From assembly GCA_903868145.1 (NCBI GenBank), contig CAIPTY010000042.1, forward strand, positions 1 to 64,000: a stretch of 64,000 nt of DNA. Reading direction: 5' to 3'. Both the position numbers and the translations under genes were made by a program. Below are positions 43,028-54,351 of the stretch, in pieces. How positions within the stretch are numbered: the stretch's first letter is position 1; each line of letters starts with the position of its first letter. The stretch is from an uncultured Desulfuromonadales bacterium. GTDB taxonomy: Bacteria > Desulfobacterota > Desulfuromonadia > Geobacterales > Pseudopelobacteraceae. The notes under the pieces were generated by a model, which was not told the origin of the DNA, ran no database searches, and saw only the letters and a list, made by a program, of their open reading frames with translations.

Positions 43028-44191
43028 ATGCGTTCGACCTTTCTCCCCTTTTCAACCCCGACTATTGAGGATGCCGAGATCAATGAGGTCATTGATTCTC
43101 TCAAATCAGGCTGGATCACCACCGGCCCCAAGGTCAAGCGTTTTGAAGAGGACTTCAGGGCGTATGTCGGCGCGCCCTTTGCCGTTCCGCTCTCATCCGC
43201 CACAGCCGGTCTGCACCTGACCCTGCTGGCCCTGGCCATTAAAGAAGGTGATGAGATTATTACCACCCCCATGACCTTCGCCTCCACGGTCAGCATGATC
43301 ATCCTCTGCGGCGGCACGCCGGTACTGGCGGATATCGAGCCGGGGACGCTCAATATAGATGTGAATGAGGTGCGCAGGCGGATCACGCCGCGCACCAGAG
43401 CCATTATCCCGGTACACTTCGCCGGTCAGTCCTGCGACATGGATCCCCTCTTTGCCCTGGCCGGTGAGTTTGATCTGACCATCATCGAGGATGCAGCCCA
43501 TGCCGCCGGCACGGAGTATAAGGGCAGACGTATCGGGTCGCTGGATTCCATTTCGATTTTCTCCTTCCATCCCAACAAGAATATCACCACCGGCGAAGGT
43601 GGTATGGTCTGTACCGCTGATGAAACTCTGGCTGAAGAAATCTCCCTGCTCAAGTTCCACGGCATGAGCCGCGAGGCCTGGAAGCGTTTTGCCGCCAGCG
43701 GCACCCCCAATTACGATATTTTGTTGCCCGGCTTCAAATACAATATGATGGATATTCAGGCCGCTATCGGCATCCACCAGCTCCCCAGACTGGATGGCTT
43801 CATCGTCAAACGCGCGGAAATTGCGGAGTATTACAACCGGGAGCTGGCTGACGTCCAGGAACTGGCCGTGCCGCAGTACGCGCCGTATCAGCAGCGCCAC
43901 GCCTGGCACCTGTACACGCCGCTGGTCAGGATCGAAAAGCTCTCCATCGACCGTGACCGCTTCATGGAGGAACTGAAGAAGCACAACATCGGCAGCGGCC
44001 TGCATTACAAGGCCATCCATCACCACGCCTGGTATCGGGAGCACATGCCGATTGCCGACAGCCAATTGCCGAACGCCAGCTACGCCTCGGAGCGGATCCT
44101 CTCCCTGCCGCTGTTCCCGAAGATGACGATGGATGATGCCCGGGATGTGGTCGAGGCGGTCAAGGATGTAATCGCAGCGCATCGCACATGA
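43028..44191 (+). CDS. DegT/DnrJ/EryC1-family aminotransferase
   Basis: A 387-residue PLP enzyme that aminates keto-sugars. The PLP lysine lies in SFHPNKNITTGEGGM, and the cofactor contacts EDAAHAAGT and the N-terminal SGWITTGPKVKRFE match the family. Length is normal. AAAGGAG precedes the ATG. Together with the upstream ArnT-like transferase it probably serves lipopolysaccharide or other glycan modification; ArnB-like function is a fair guess but not provable here. Confidence 0.93.
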   Translation: MRSTFLPFSTPTIEDAEINEVIDSLKSGWITTGPKVKRFEEDFRAYVGAPFAVPLSSATAGLHLTLLALAIKEGDEIITTPMTFASTVSMIILCGGTPVLADIEPGTLNIDVNEVRRRITPRTRAIIPVHFAGQSCDMDPLFALAGEFDLTIIEDAAHAAGTEYKGRRIGSLDSISIFSFHPNKNITTGEGGMVCTADETLAEEISLLKFHGMSREAWKRFAASGTPNYDILLPGFKYNMMDIQAAIGIHQLPRLDGFIVKRAEIAEYYNRELADVQELAVPQYAPYQQRHAWHLYTPLVRIEKLSIDRDRFMEELKKHNIGSGLHYKAIHHHAWYREHMPIADSQLPNASYASERILSLPLFPKMTMDDARDVVEAVKDVIAAHRT

Positions 44192-44203
44192 GACTTGATG
44201 ATT

Positions 44204-44271
44204 GACTATCCTTGAAGCGCATGACTATTTTGTAGTGCACTGAAAAATAGTCTTGACTATTTTTCAGTGCA
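44204..44271. promoter_or_regulatory. Three direct repeats and a perfect palindrome upstream of the DUF4143 ATPase
   Basis: Three direct copies of a 17-18 base unit: GACTATCCTTGAAGCGCA (44204-44221), GACTATTTTGTAGTGCA (44223-44239) and GACTATTTTTCAGTGCA (44255-44271). The third pairs perfectly with its reverse complement at 44236-44252 (17 bases, 2-base spacer). The layout fits a binding site for a regulator, possibly self-encoded. Confidence 0.65.
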
Positions 44272-44287
44272 GACAATAATAGACGCT

Positions 44288-45508
44288 ATGTGGAAAAGAA
44301 AATCATATAAAAGAATATGGGATGAACTTGCTGCCGAAAAAGCGATGATCTTTCTTGCGGGACCCCGGCAATCAGGCAAGACTACACTTACAAAAATCAT
44401 TGCGGAGCAGTTTCCCAACACACTCTATTTTAATTGGGATATTGTGTCGCACCGGGAAAAACTGCTTAAAAACAGCACGTTCTTTGAAGAGGTGGAGCGC
44501 AAGGGGGAAGGACGCCCCCTGATAATTTTTGATGAAATCCACAAATACCGGGATTGGAAAAATTATCTCAAGGGGGTCTACGACCAGTTTCACGACGACT
44601 ATCAGTTTCTGGTATCCGGCAGCGGTCGTCTCGACATGTATCAGAAAGGTGGCGATTCCCTGGCCGGCCGCTATTTCATGTTTCATCTCTGGCCGTTTAC
44701 TCTGGCGGAACTGGGCGAGTGGGCGACTCCGTTCAAGCAGTTTATTGATGACCCGCTTCGGATAATGAGCAGCGCACATCAGGATTTGCAGCAGATATGG
44801 AAAAGTCTTGCGGAGTTGAGCGGATTTCCGGAACCGTATCTTTCCGGCAAGGTTACTACCTGGCGTCGTTGGTCCGGCGGTTACGCACAACAGTTGATTC
44901 GGGAAGACATCCGGGATATCACCGACATAAAATCGTCGGCAGCAATGGAGACTCTCTACCATCTGCTCCCTTCAAAAGTCAGCAGTCCCCTTTCGATTCC
45001 ATCGCTATCCCGGGATCTACAGGTTTCATATAACTCGGTACAGAACTGGATTTCGGTGTTCGAGCGATTTTTCATGCTGTTTTCCATTACTCCCTGGACT
45101 GCGAGGATTACCCGTGCCATTCAGAAGGAACGCAAGATATATCTGTTTGATACGCCACGGATCATGGATAAGGGTGCGCGTTTTGAAAATATGGTGGCTC
45201 TGGATTTGTGGAGGGCGATTACTTCCTGGAATGACATGGGTTATGGCAATTTTTCGCTCCATTTCATCAAAAACAAGGAACAGCAGGAGGTTGATTTCCT
45301 GCTTGCCAGGGATAACGAACCATTTCTCCTGATCGAGGCAAAGGCGACAGAGTTGCAGCCGTCAGCAACACTGCGGAAGTTTCAACAGGCTTTGGGTGTG
45401 CCTGCGGTGCAGTTGGTGAATGAGGGGGAAGGGTATCGTGTCTTTACCAATGGAGAACAAAAGATTGTTGTGGCTCCTGCCTGGCTCTGGCTGGCCGGGC
45501 TGCCGTAG
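44288..45508 (+). CDS. AAA-type ATPase with DUF4143 domain
   Basis: A 406-residue protein of the widespread AAA_14/DUF4143 family. Walker A is GPRQSGKTTL, Walker B LIIFDEIHKY, sensor region LVSGSGRLD. The C-terminal DUF4143 domain has the nuclease-like signature EVDFLLARD...LIEAKA, of PD-(D/E)xK type. Biological role of the family is unclear; some are linked to mobile elements and defence. The frame opens with GTG at 44267, inside the palindrome; I prefer ATG 44288, though neither has a ribosome-binding site. Confidence 0.85.
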   Translation: MWKRKSYKRIWDELAAEKAMIFLAGPRQSGKTTLTKIIAEQFPNTLYFNWDIVSHREKLLKNSTFFEEVERKGEGRPLIIFDEIHKYRDWKNYLKGVYDQFHDDYQFLVSGSGRLDMYQKGGDSLAGRYFMFHLWPFTLAELGEWATPFKQFIDDPLRIMSSAHQDLQQIWKSLAELSGFPEPYLSGKVTTWRRWSGGYAQQLIREDIRDITDIKSSAAMETLYHLLPSKVSSPLSIPSLSRDLQVSYNSVQNWISVFERFFMLFSITPWTARITRAIQKERKIYLFDTPRIMDKGARFENMVALDLWRAITSWNDMGYGNFSLHFIKNKEQQEVDFLLARDNEPFLLIEAKATELQPSATLRKFQQALGVPAVQLVNEGEGYRVFTNGEQKIVVAPAWLWLAGLP

Positions 45509-45545
45509 ACGGGGGCTGGAGTTGGCGCTGAGAGTCAGAGTCCGT

Positions 45546-45611
45546 AGGGGCACTGCTTGCCGCGCCCGGATTTTCATGGCTACAAACAAGGGCGGAGCAA
45601 TCGGCGCCCCT
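45546..45611. repeat. Imperfect palindromic intergenic repeat
   Basis: AGGGGCACTGCTTGCCGCGC... on the left and ...GCGGAGCAATCGGCGCCCCT on the right form a large imperfect palindrome around a short AT-rich centre. The shape is that of a dispersed REP/MITE-like element. No ORF is seen inside. Confidence 0.45.
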
Positions 45612-45671
45612 GGAGTGGGAATAATTTCACGTTTAAAAACCACTGGGATAAATGTTCTATTTGGGGGGATC

Positions 45672-45701
45672 ACCGGTTCACGCGCGTGCGCGTGAACCGG
45701 T
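45672..45701. repeat. Perfect 14-base inverted repeat before the HNH gene
   Basis: ACCGGTTCACGCGC and GCGCGTGAACCGGT are separated by two bases. It lies 31 bases before the HNH gene's ATG, so it could be an operator, a hairpin in the leader, or an insertion-derived end. No T-run follows. Confidence 0.6.
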
Positions 45702-45731
45702 CAACAACGAGTTACGCAGAAAAGGAAAAAA

Positions 45732-46628
45732 ATGGAATTTGTGCTAAAACGCCTCCCAGAGTATACGGACGAAGCACTGCTTGGAGAAATTGTACGTGTT
45801 GCTGAACATATTCAGCATCCAACTATCTCCACAACGGAGTTCAGGAAACACTCCCGAGTCAGTCCGTCTACAATTCAAAAGCGTTTCGGAAGTTGGGAGC
45901 AAGCACTTTGTGCTGCCGGTTTATCTGAACGTTTCGACTCTTCAAATAAGGAAGTGAGCAAAGAGGATATTATCTCAGAACTCGAAAGGGTTTCGAATCT
46001 TCTTGGTGTCAAAGAGTTCAGTAGGGAGCAGTTCAATACAAATGCAAAATTTACAGATGCTGTAATCAGAAGAGCCTTTGGCACGTGGCATAAAGCAATG
46101 CAGGCGGCTGGTTTGTCAACAAATGCATTGGGCAAACGGTACACAGATGAAGAGTGTTTCGAGAATTTATTGCAGGTCTGGAGCCATTACGGGAGAGCGC
46201 CACAGCATAGAGAGATGACACTTGCCCCGTCCGTAGTTGGCCCCAAGGCATACACTCTCAGGTGGGGCTCCTGGACAAAGGCGCTATACGCATTTGTAGA
46301 GCGAGTCAACAGCGATGTTCAGTCCGCTAATGCTCCGCCTGAAATCGATTCCGGTGCTTCAATAAGTCAATCTTCAACCATAAAATCAAAAGTTGAAGAA
46401 GAAAATTGTCGGGACATAAAACTGGGCCTCCGGTATACCGTGCTCAACCGAGATCGCTTTAAGTGCGTGCTCTGCGGAAATTCCCCAGCTATATCTATTG
46501 ATTGTCGCCTCCATGTAGACCACATTATCCCCTTTTCTAAGGGAGGTAAGACAGAGATTGGTAACCTTCGCGCGCTTTGCCAGAACTGCAATCTTGGAAA
46601 AAGTAATCGAATGGAAGAGGGTGCCTAA
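45732..46628 (+). CDS. HNH endonuclease with N-terminal helical repeats
   Basis: A 298-residue protein. Residues about 10-195 carry three copies of a roughly 60-residue helical unit ending in FGSWEQALCAAGL, FGTWHKAMQAAGL and WGSWTKALYAF, the homing-endonuclease-associated HNH repeat. The C-terminus is a complete HNH core with zinc ligands: CVLCG, VDHIIPFSKGG, NLRALCQNCN. Such enzymes are usually selfish homing or restriction-like nucleases. AAGGA precedes the ATG. It is an insertion-like single gene between the ATPase and dnaB. Confidence 0.88.
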   Translation: MEFVLKRLPEYTDEALLGEIVRVAEHIQHPTISTTEFRKHSRVSPSTIQKRFGSWEQALCAAGLSERFDSSNKEVSKEDIISELERVSNLLGVKEFSREQFNTNAKFTDAVIRRAFGTWHKAMQAAGLSTNALGKRYTDEECFENLLQVWSHYGRAPQHREMTLAPSVVGPKAYTLRWGSWTKALYAFVERVNSDVQSANAPPEIDSGASISQSSTIKSKVEEENCRDIKLGLRYTVLNRDRFKCVLCGNSPAISIDCRLHVDHIIPFSKGGKTEIGNLRALCQNCNLGKSNRMEEGA

Positions 46629-46634
46629 CCACGT

Positions 46635-46669
46635 CCTTGGACCTGCCCTGAAAACCCGGCAGGTCAAGG
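46635..46669 (+). terminator. Hairpin after the HNH gene
   Basis: CCTTGGACCTGCC pairs with GGCAGGTCAAGG around a ten-base loop, with one bulged base. It starts 7 bases after the HNH stop. No T-run follows, so termination is only suggested. Confidence 0.35.
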
Positions 46670-46789
46670 CCGACCACGTTACGCATGGAACATGGCATTA
46701 TCAGAAAGCCTTTACACCCCGCTTCAATGCCTGGAGGTTAGCCAGATCACGTTGAATGTAAGCAAAAATACAGGAGAATCACTGAATAT

Positions 46790-48169
46790 ATGAGCAACGC
46801 AGAACTGCACAAACTCCCGCCCCAGAGCCTTGAAGCCGAGATGTCCATCCTGGGAGGTATCCTGATCGACAATGATGCCATCAACAGGGTGCTGGAGATG
46901 CTGACGCCCGATGACTTCTACCGTGAGAGTCATCGCAAGCTTTTCAAGGCCATGATGGTTTTGTCCGAAAAGCGGGAACCCTGCGACCTGATCACCATGA
47001 CCGACATACTCAAGAAGGCTGGTGAGCTGGAAGAGGTCGGCGGCGCTGCCTATCTGGCCACGCTGGTGGACTACGTCCCTACGGCGGCCAATATCTCTTA
47101 CTACTGCAAAATGGTAAAGGAGAAGTCCACCAACCGCAGGCTGATAAGCGTGGCCACCGAGATCGTCAGCCGTGGCTACGACGAACAGGCCGATGTGGAT
47201 GATCTTCTGGACGAAGCGCAGAAGAAGATCTATGAGATTTCCGAAAACAAGTCTCGGCCCCAGTACGTGCCGGTACAGGCGGTTCTCAAAGAGGCTTTCA
47301 CCCTTCTGAGAAGTCTGCATGATCGCAAGGAGCATGTCACCGGTGTGCCCTCAGGGTATGTGGATCTGGACCAGAAAACAGCCGGTTTCCAGCCCGGCAA
47401 TCTGATTATCGTCGCCGCCCGCCCGTCCATGGGCAAGACTACCCTGGCGCTGAACATCGCCGAATACGCCAGCGCCGATCCGCACAATAAAAAGAAAACT
47501 CCTTCGGTGATTTTTTCGCTGGAGATGGGCAAGGAAGAGTTGGTGATGCGCTTTCTTGCCTCCATCGCAAAGGTGGATTTCGGCCGGATGCGCACCGGTC
47601 GTTTTCAGGATTCGGATTGGCCGCGCCTGACCCGGGCGGCTGGTATTCTTCACGATGCCAAAATTTTCATCGATGACAGTCCCGCAATCAGCGTGTTAGA
47701 ATTACGATCCAAGGCCCGGCGCCTCAAGAGTGAGCATGACATCGGCCTGATTATTGTCGATTATCTGCAGTTGATGAGGGGGAGTAACAACCCGGAGTCC
47801 CGCCAGCAGGAGATATCGGAGATATCACGCTCGCTCAAGGCGCTTGCCAAGGAGCTGAATGTTCCGGTGGTGGCGCTCTCCCAGCTTAACCGCGAGCTGG
47901 AAAAAAGGAGCGACAAGCGTCCCATGATGAGCGACCTGCGGGAATCGGGCGCCATCGAGCAGGACGCCGACGTAATCATGTTCGTCTACCGTGAAATGGT
48001 CTATTGTGAGGACTGTCGCAAGCCGGACAGCACCTGCAGCAAGGGTCATGAGCGCAACGCCGAGATCATTATAGGCAAACAGCGCAACGGGGCGCTGGGC
48101 ACGGTTGCGCTGACCTTTATCGGCGAACATACCCGTTTTGAAAACCGTAGCGAACGTGGTGACGTTTAG
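46790..48169 (+). CDS. dnaB: Replicative DNA helicase DnaB
   Basis: A 459-residue hexameric helicase that opens DNA at the fork. The N-terminal domain (LPPQSLEAEMSILGGIL) binds primase. The RecA-like C-domain has Walker A ARPSMGKTTLAL, Walker B LIIVDYLQLM, and the DnaB motifs SQLNRELEKR and DLRESGAIEQDAD. The HNRxxG-like C-terminal region contains two extra CxxC-like pairs (YCEDCRKPDSTC) as in related species. No intein is present. AGGAGA lies 10 bases before ATG. Confidence 0.97.
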   Translation: MSNAELHKLPPQSLEAEMSILGGILIDNDAINRVLEMLTPDDFYRESHRKLFKAMMVLSEKREPCDLITMTDILKKAGELEEVGGAAYLATLVDYVPTAANISYYCKMVKEKSTNRRLISVATEIVSRGYDEQADVDDLLDEAQKKIYEISENKSRPQYVPVQAVLKEAFTLLRSLHDRKEHVTGVPSGYVDLDQKTAGFQPGNLIIVAARPSMGKTTLALNIAEYASADPHNKKKTPSVIFSLEMGKEELVMRFLASIAKVDFGRMRTGRFQDSDWPRLTRAAGILHDAKIFIDDSPAISVLELRSKARRLKSEHDIGLIIVDYLQLMRGSNNPESRQQEISEISRSLKALAKELNVPVVALSQLNRELEKRSDKRPMMSDLRESGAIEQDADVIMFVYREMVYCEDCRKPDSTCSKGHERNAEIIIGKQRNGALGTVALTFIGEHTRFENRSERGDV

Positions 48170-48201
48170 CGCAGGCTATCTGCCCTCAGGAGGATGAACC
48201 A

Positions 48202-49851
48202 ATGTCTGACATGAAGAAAGGCACTCTTGGAGATATACTTTCAGCTTCCCGGATCATTACGGGTGATGATGTGGCGGCGGCGCTGGCTGAACAGCAGCGT
48301 TCCGGGGCCAGGTTCGGTGAGGCGCTGGTCAGCCTGGGGATTGTCACTCAGGAGGATATCGACTGGGCCCTGTCCAATCAGCTCGACCTCCCCTATATAC
48401 GCCTGAAGGCTGATGGCATTGACCCGGATGCCATCCGTTTCGTGCCGGCGCACCTGGCCAGAAAATTCAACTGCATTCCCTTGATCAAGGTCGGCAACGA
48501 ACTGAATATAGCTATTTCGGATCCGCTCAATCGTCCGGCAATTGAGGCAATCGAGGAGCTTACCGGTTGTGTGGTCAATGTTTCCGTGGCGTTGATTCGC
48601 GAGATCCGCGAGATGATAGAACGATTTTACGGCAGTCTCGGCAAGGAAAGCCTCGAATTCGAGTCAGAGGTTTTTGCCCCTGAAATTGTCGATGCCATCA
48701 ACGGGGATTTGAGCGGTGCCTGCCTGCTCGAGCATCTGCTGATCTACATCCTTGAGAACCGTCTTTCGTCACTCTCTCTGCAGCCGCTGGGTGACCAGGT
48801 GGTGGTAAGTGGCCGTCGCAGCGGTGTTTCCCGACCGATCGGCGTGGTTGCCAGTAACTACTACCCTGATATCGTCATGAAAATTCACAAAAACGCCGGA
48901 ATGACACAGGGAGGCGCCCAGAGTGACAGCGGTCTGCTGGTCTTCGATTTTCACTGTCACCCGATCACGTTCCAGGTAGCGGTCATGAAGGCATATGGCG
49001 GGGAGTACATCACCATCCGTCCCCACGTGGTGGTCAGCGTGCCGACCCGTCTTGCGGGACTGCATCTGCCGGCCCAGCAGGAGATCAGTTTTGCCGCGCT
49101 CTGCCGTGTACGTCGCGGCATCACCTTTTTTGCCTCCCGCAATAACCGGGAGCGCGACCGCTTTATCGACCTGATGCTTGAAGAAATGGATACCGACGGG
49201 AAAAATGTTATCATCATCGGCGACGGGCCGGGACGAATGCACAAGCGTTTCCCCCGTGTCCAGCTTCCGGGTACCGAGACGGAAAGAGCCAGGGTTATTA
49301 TGGATGTGCTCGATCATACCCCGGATATTCTGGTAATCGAGGATGCCACCGAGGGGATGCCGTTCACCGCCGCCTGCAGGGTGGCCATGAGGGGAAAACT
49401 GGTGCTGGCGGGCCTGCAGATACGCGGCACCCTTAACGCTCTGCAACACCTGCTGCGGTATCAGCAGAAGAACTATTCCCTCTCGGCCTTTGTCAACGGG
49501 ATCGTCTCTTTCAAAGGGATCCAGATTCTATGCCCCGACTGCCGGACCGGATATGTCCCGCCGGTGGAAGAGCTGACCGCAATGAATCTTCCCTACATGC
49601 CCGAGTCATTTTTTCGGGCTGTCGGCTGCGAAAGCTGCGGCCACAGCGGGGTCAGTTCACGGAAATTTCTGCTGGATGTGCTGGAATTCGATCAGGCATT
49701 CCTGCAGGTCTTTGACCGGGCGACCGACGTGTCCGCTCTGGAAAGGTATCTGGGGACGATCGGTTATCAGGGGATTGCGGATGAGGGGATACAGTTGCTG
49801 ATGGCTGGTCAGGTGTCGCCTGAGGAATACATAGCCGCCGTTGTTCTGTGA
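48202..49851 (+). CDS. GspE/PilB-like protein with degenerate ATPase site
   Basis: A 549-residue relative of GspE/PilB. Residues 1-140 are an MshEN-type N-terminal domain (GDILSASRIITGDDV, FGEALVSLGIV). The ATPase fold is recognisable, but where Walker A should read GPTGSGKTT the sequence is FASRNNRERDRF, and Walker B is reduced to ILVIEDATEG. The zinc motif (CPDCRTG...CESCGHSG) is retained. It has probably lost ATP hydrolysis and may be a regulator or scaffold for a pilus or secretion ATPase. PilT is encoded 43 bases downstream on the same strand. Confidence 0.85.
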   Translation: MSDMKKGTLGDILSASRIITGDDVAAALAEQQRSGARFGEALVSLGIVTQEDIDWALSNQLDLPYIRLKADGIDPDAIRFVPAHLARKFNCIPLIKVGNELNIAISDPLNRPAIEAIEELTGCVVNVSVALIREIREMIERFYGSLGKESLEFESEVFAPEIVDAINGDLSGACLLEHLLIYILENRLSSLSLQPLGDQVVVSGRRSGVSRPIGVVASNYYPDIVMKIHKNAGMTQGGAQSDSGLLVFDFHCHPITFQVAVMKAYGGEYITIRPHVVVSVPTRLAGLHLPAQQEISFAALCRVRRGITFFASRNNRERDRFIDLMLEEMDTDGKNVIIIGDGPGRMHKRFPRVQLPGTETERARVIMDVLDHTPDILVIEDATEGMPFTAACRVAMRGKLVLAGLQIRGTLNALQHLLRYQQKNYSLSAFVNGIVSFKGIQILCPDCRTGYVPPVEELTAMNLPYMPESFFRAVGCESCGHSGVSSRKFLLDVLEFDQAFLQVFDRATDVSALERYLGTIGYQGIADEGIQLLMAGQVSPEEYIAAVVL

Positions 49852-49894
49852 TGAATCGCATGGTCTTGCACCATTCTCAAGAAGGAGATGATAT

Positions 49895-50959
49895 ATGGCC
49901 AAAATTGACGCATTATTCAGGATGATGAAGGATCAGGGGGCGTCCGACCTCCATCTCTCCAGCGGTAATCCACCCATTTTCCGTCTGCACGGCGAGATGG
50001 AGCGGCTGCAGTTCAAGCCATTGGGTCACGAGGAGTTGATGGCGGTCCTTTTCGAGATCCTGGACGAGAAACAGAAGGAACAGTTCACCGAGAAGAAGGA
50101 TCTTGATTTTGCCTACGCCGTCCCCGACCTGGCGCGTTTCCGGGGCAATATCATGATGACCCACCGCGGCGTGGCGGCGGTATTCCGCATCATCCCGTCG
50201 AAAATTCTTTCGGCAGACGAGCTGGGACTTCCGGAAGGCGTGCGGCGCATGGTGAATTTCAAGAAGGGCCTGGTGCTGGTGACCGGTCCGACCGGATCGG
50301 GCAAGTCCACCACCCTGGCGGCCATGATTGACCTGATCAATGCCACGCGCAAGGAGCATATCCTGACCTTGGAGGATCCGCTGGAGTTTATCCACCAGAA
50401 CAAGGAATCGCTGCTGAACCAGCGTCAGATCGGCGAACACACAGAAAGTTTTGCCTCGGCGCTGCGTGCCGCCTTGCGTGAAGACCCCGACATCATCCTG
50501 GTGGGCGAGATGCGCGACCTGACGACCATTCAACTGGCCATGAGCGCCGCGGAGACCGGACATCTGGTGTTCGGTACGCTGCACACGAATACCGCCGCCA
50601 AGACCATCGACCGCATCATCGACGTTTTCCCCACCGACCAGCAGGAACAGGTGCGCGCCATGCTGTCCGAATCGCTGAAGGGGGTGGTCTGCCAGCAGTT
50701 GCTTAAAACCGCCGAAGGGAAAGGGCGCGTGGCGGCTCTGGAGATCATGATCGGTACGCCTGCCATCGCCAACCTGATCCGTGAGGGCAAGACCTTCCAG
50801 ATCCCCTCCATCATCCAGACCGCCAAGAAAGACGGAATGCAGCTGATGGACCAGCACCTGCTGGATCTGCTCAAGACAAAAAAGATCAATCCGGACGAGG
50901 CCTACCGCTGCTCCATCGACAAAAAACAGTTCGAACAGTATCTGCCGCAGGCGGGATAA
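49895..50959 (+). CDS. pilT: Type IV pilus retraction ATPase PilT
   Basis: A 354-residue hexameric ATPase that drives pilus retraction. Walker A is GPTGSGKSTT, Asp box DLDFAYAVPDLARFR, Walker B IILVGEMRD, and His box HLVFGTLHTN. The C-terminal AIRNLIRE-like motif reads AIANLIREGK. AAGGAG precedes the ATG. The degenerate GspE paralogue upstream is a plausible partner. moaC follows 6 bases after the stop. Confidence 0.95.
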   Translation: MAKIDALFRMMKDQGASDLHLSSGNPPIFRLHGEMERLQFKPLGHEELMAVLFEILDEKQKEQFTEKKDLDFAYAVPDLARFRGNIMMTHRGVAAVFRIIPSKILSADELGLPEGVRRMVNFKKGLVLVTGPTGSGKSTTLAAMIDLINATRKEHILTLEDPLEFIHQNKESLLNQRQIGEHTESFASALRAALREDPDIILVGEMRDLTTIQLAMSAAETGHLVFGTLHTNTAAKTIDRIIDVFPTDQQEQVRAMLSESLKGVVCQQLLKTAEGKGRVAALEIMIGTPAIANLIREGKTFQIPSIIQTAKKDGMQLMDQHLLDLLKTKKINPDEAYRCSIDKKQFEQYLPQAG

Positions 50960-50965
50960 ATCATC

Positions 50966-51445
50966 ATGAACTTCAACCATTTCGATGAACGTGGCAATGC
51001 GGTGATGGTGGATGTCTCCGCCAAGCAGCCGACCCTGCGCACCGCCATTGCCGAGGCTGTGGTGCGAATGTCGCCGGAGCTGCTGACGGCCATAAACAGT
51101 GGAGGTGTGGCCAAAGGGGATGTGCTGGGAGTGGCGCGCCTGGCCGGTATCCAGGCTGCGAAACGGACACCGGAATTGATTCCGCTTTCCCACCCGCTGG
51201 CAATTCACCATGTGGCGGTTGATTTCGTTCAGGATGTGGTGGTCGGGTCTATTTCAGTACGCTGCACGGTACGGGCTTTCGAGCGCACCGGTGTGGAGAT
51301 GGAGGCCATGACTGGCGCAAGCCTGGCGGCTCTGACGGTCTACGATATGTGCAAGGGAGCGGACAAGTCGATCAGTATCGGCGAGGTCAGGCTGCTGTTC
51401 AAGGAAGGCGGCAAGAGCGGTATCTACCGGCGGGAGGAATCATGA
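50966..51445 (+). CDS. moaC: Cyclic pyranopterin monophosphate synthase MoaC
   Basis: A 159-residue enzyme of molybdenum cofactor synthesis that turns the MoaA product into cyclic pyranopterin monophosphate. Family motifs: VDVSAKQPTLRTA, AGIQAAKRTPELIPLSHPL, and GVEMEAMTGASLAALTVYDM with the catalytic Lys in DMCKGADK. Its stop overlaps the mog ATG (51442-51445), so the two are co-translated and serve molybdoenzymes such as the one at 7757-9769. Confidence 0.97.
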   Translation: MNFNHFDERGNAVMVDVSAKQPTLRTAIAEAVVRMSPELLTAINSGGVAKGDVLGVARLAGIQAAKRTPELIPLSHPLAIHHVAVDFVQDVVVGSISVRCTVRAFERTGVEMEAMTGASLAALTVYDMCKGADKSISIGEVRLLFKEGGKSGIYRREES

Positions 51446-51963
51446 GTCAACTCAGGGTGGCAATCCTGACGCTTTCTGACAAAGGATCGCGCGGTGAGAG
51501 GGTGGATGAGAGCGGCCCGGCCTTGTCTGCCTGGCTGGCGGATCGGGGGGCTCAAACGGTGCATGCCCATGTTATCGCGGATGAGTTTGACCAGATCGTG
51601 CAGGTGCTGTCTGACTGGGCTGACCGGGACCTGGCTGACCTGATCCTTAGCACCGGCGGCACCGGGGTTTCACCGCGTGACGTGACCCCCGAAGCGACCA
51701 TGCAGGTCTGCAGCCGTATGATACCGGGCATCGGCGAGCTGATGCGTCAGGCCAGTCTGAAAATTACACCCATGGCCTCGCTTTCGCGGGCTGTGGCCGG
51801 TATCCGCCATCAATCGCTCATCATCAATCTTCCCGGCAGTCCCAAAGGCGCCGTCGAGAATCTGGAAGCGGTGTGGCCGACCATCGGACACGCCGTGGAG
51901 AAGATCAGAGGCGGGCAGGAGGATTGCGGCGGACGGTTTGACAGAAAAACCCGTTTCATCTGA
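51442..51963 (+). CDS. mog: Molybdopterin adenylyltransferase Mog/MoaB-like
   Basis: A 173-residue protein of the MogA/MoaB family that adenylates molybdopterin before metal insertion. Motifs: TLSDKGSRGERVDESG, LILSTGGTGVSPRDVTPEA and NLPGSPKGAVENLEAV. The frame is open from 51349 but the ATG at 51442, overlapping moaC, gives the family's normal N-terminus (MSQLRVAILTLSD). It converges with lon, ending 2 bases before lon's stop. Confidence 0.93.
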   Translation: MSQLRVAILTLSDKGSRGERVDESGPALSAWLADRGAQTVHAHVIADEFDQIVQVLSDWADRDLADLILSTGGTGVSPRDVTPEATMQVCSRMIPGIGELMRQASLKITPMASLSRAVAGIRHQSLIINLPGSPKGAVENLEAVWPTIGHAVEKIRGGQEDCGGRFDRKTRFI

Positions 51964-51965
51964 AA

Positions 51966-54281
<2,316 letters not shown>

Positions 54282-54351
54282 TGATGGGTATTCCTCTTTC
54301 TGACGGATTCGGGTTGCGACAATAACACGATGTCCACCAATTTTCAAAGCG

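Noticed and set aside
43193-44182. Open frame of 329 codons on the minus strand opposite the DegT aminotransferase
   Set aside because: It is the antisense of a clear PLP enzyme; the translation is low in hydrophobic pattern and rich in His/Gly/Asp, typical of an antisense shadow.
44236-44271. The palindrome as a terminator of the DegT gene
   Set aside because: The stem is AT-rich and not followed by a T-run; its relation to the direct repeats upstream favours a protein-binding site.
49913-51211. Open frame of 432 codons on the minus strand opposite pilT and moaC
   Set aside because: It spans two recognised genes with full motif sets on the other strand; the translation has no domain pattern.
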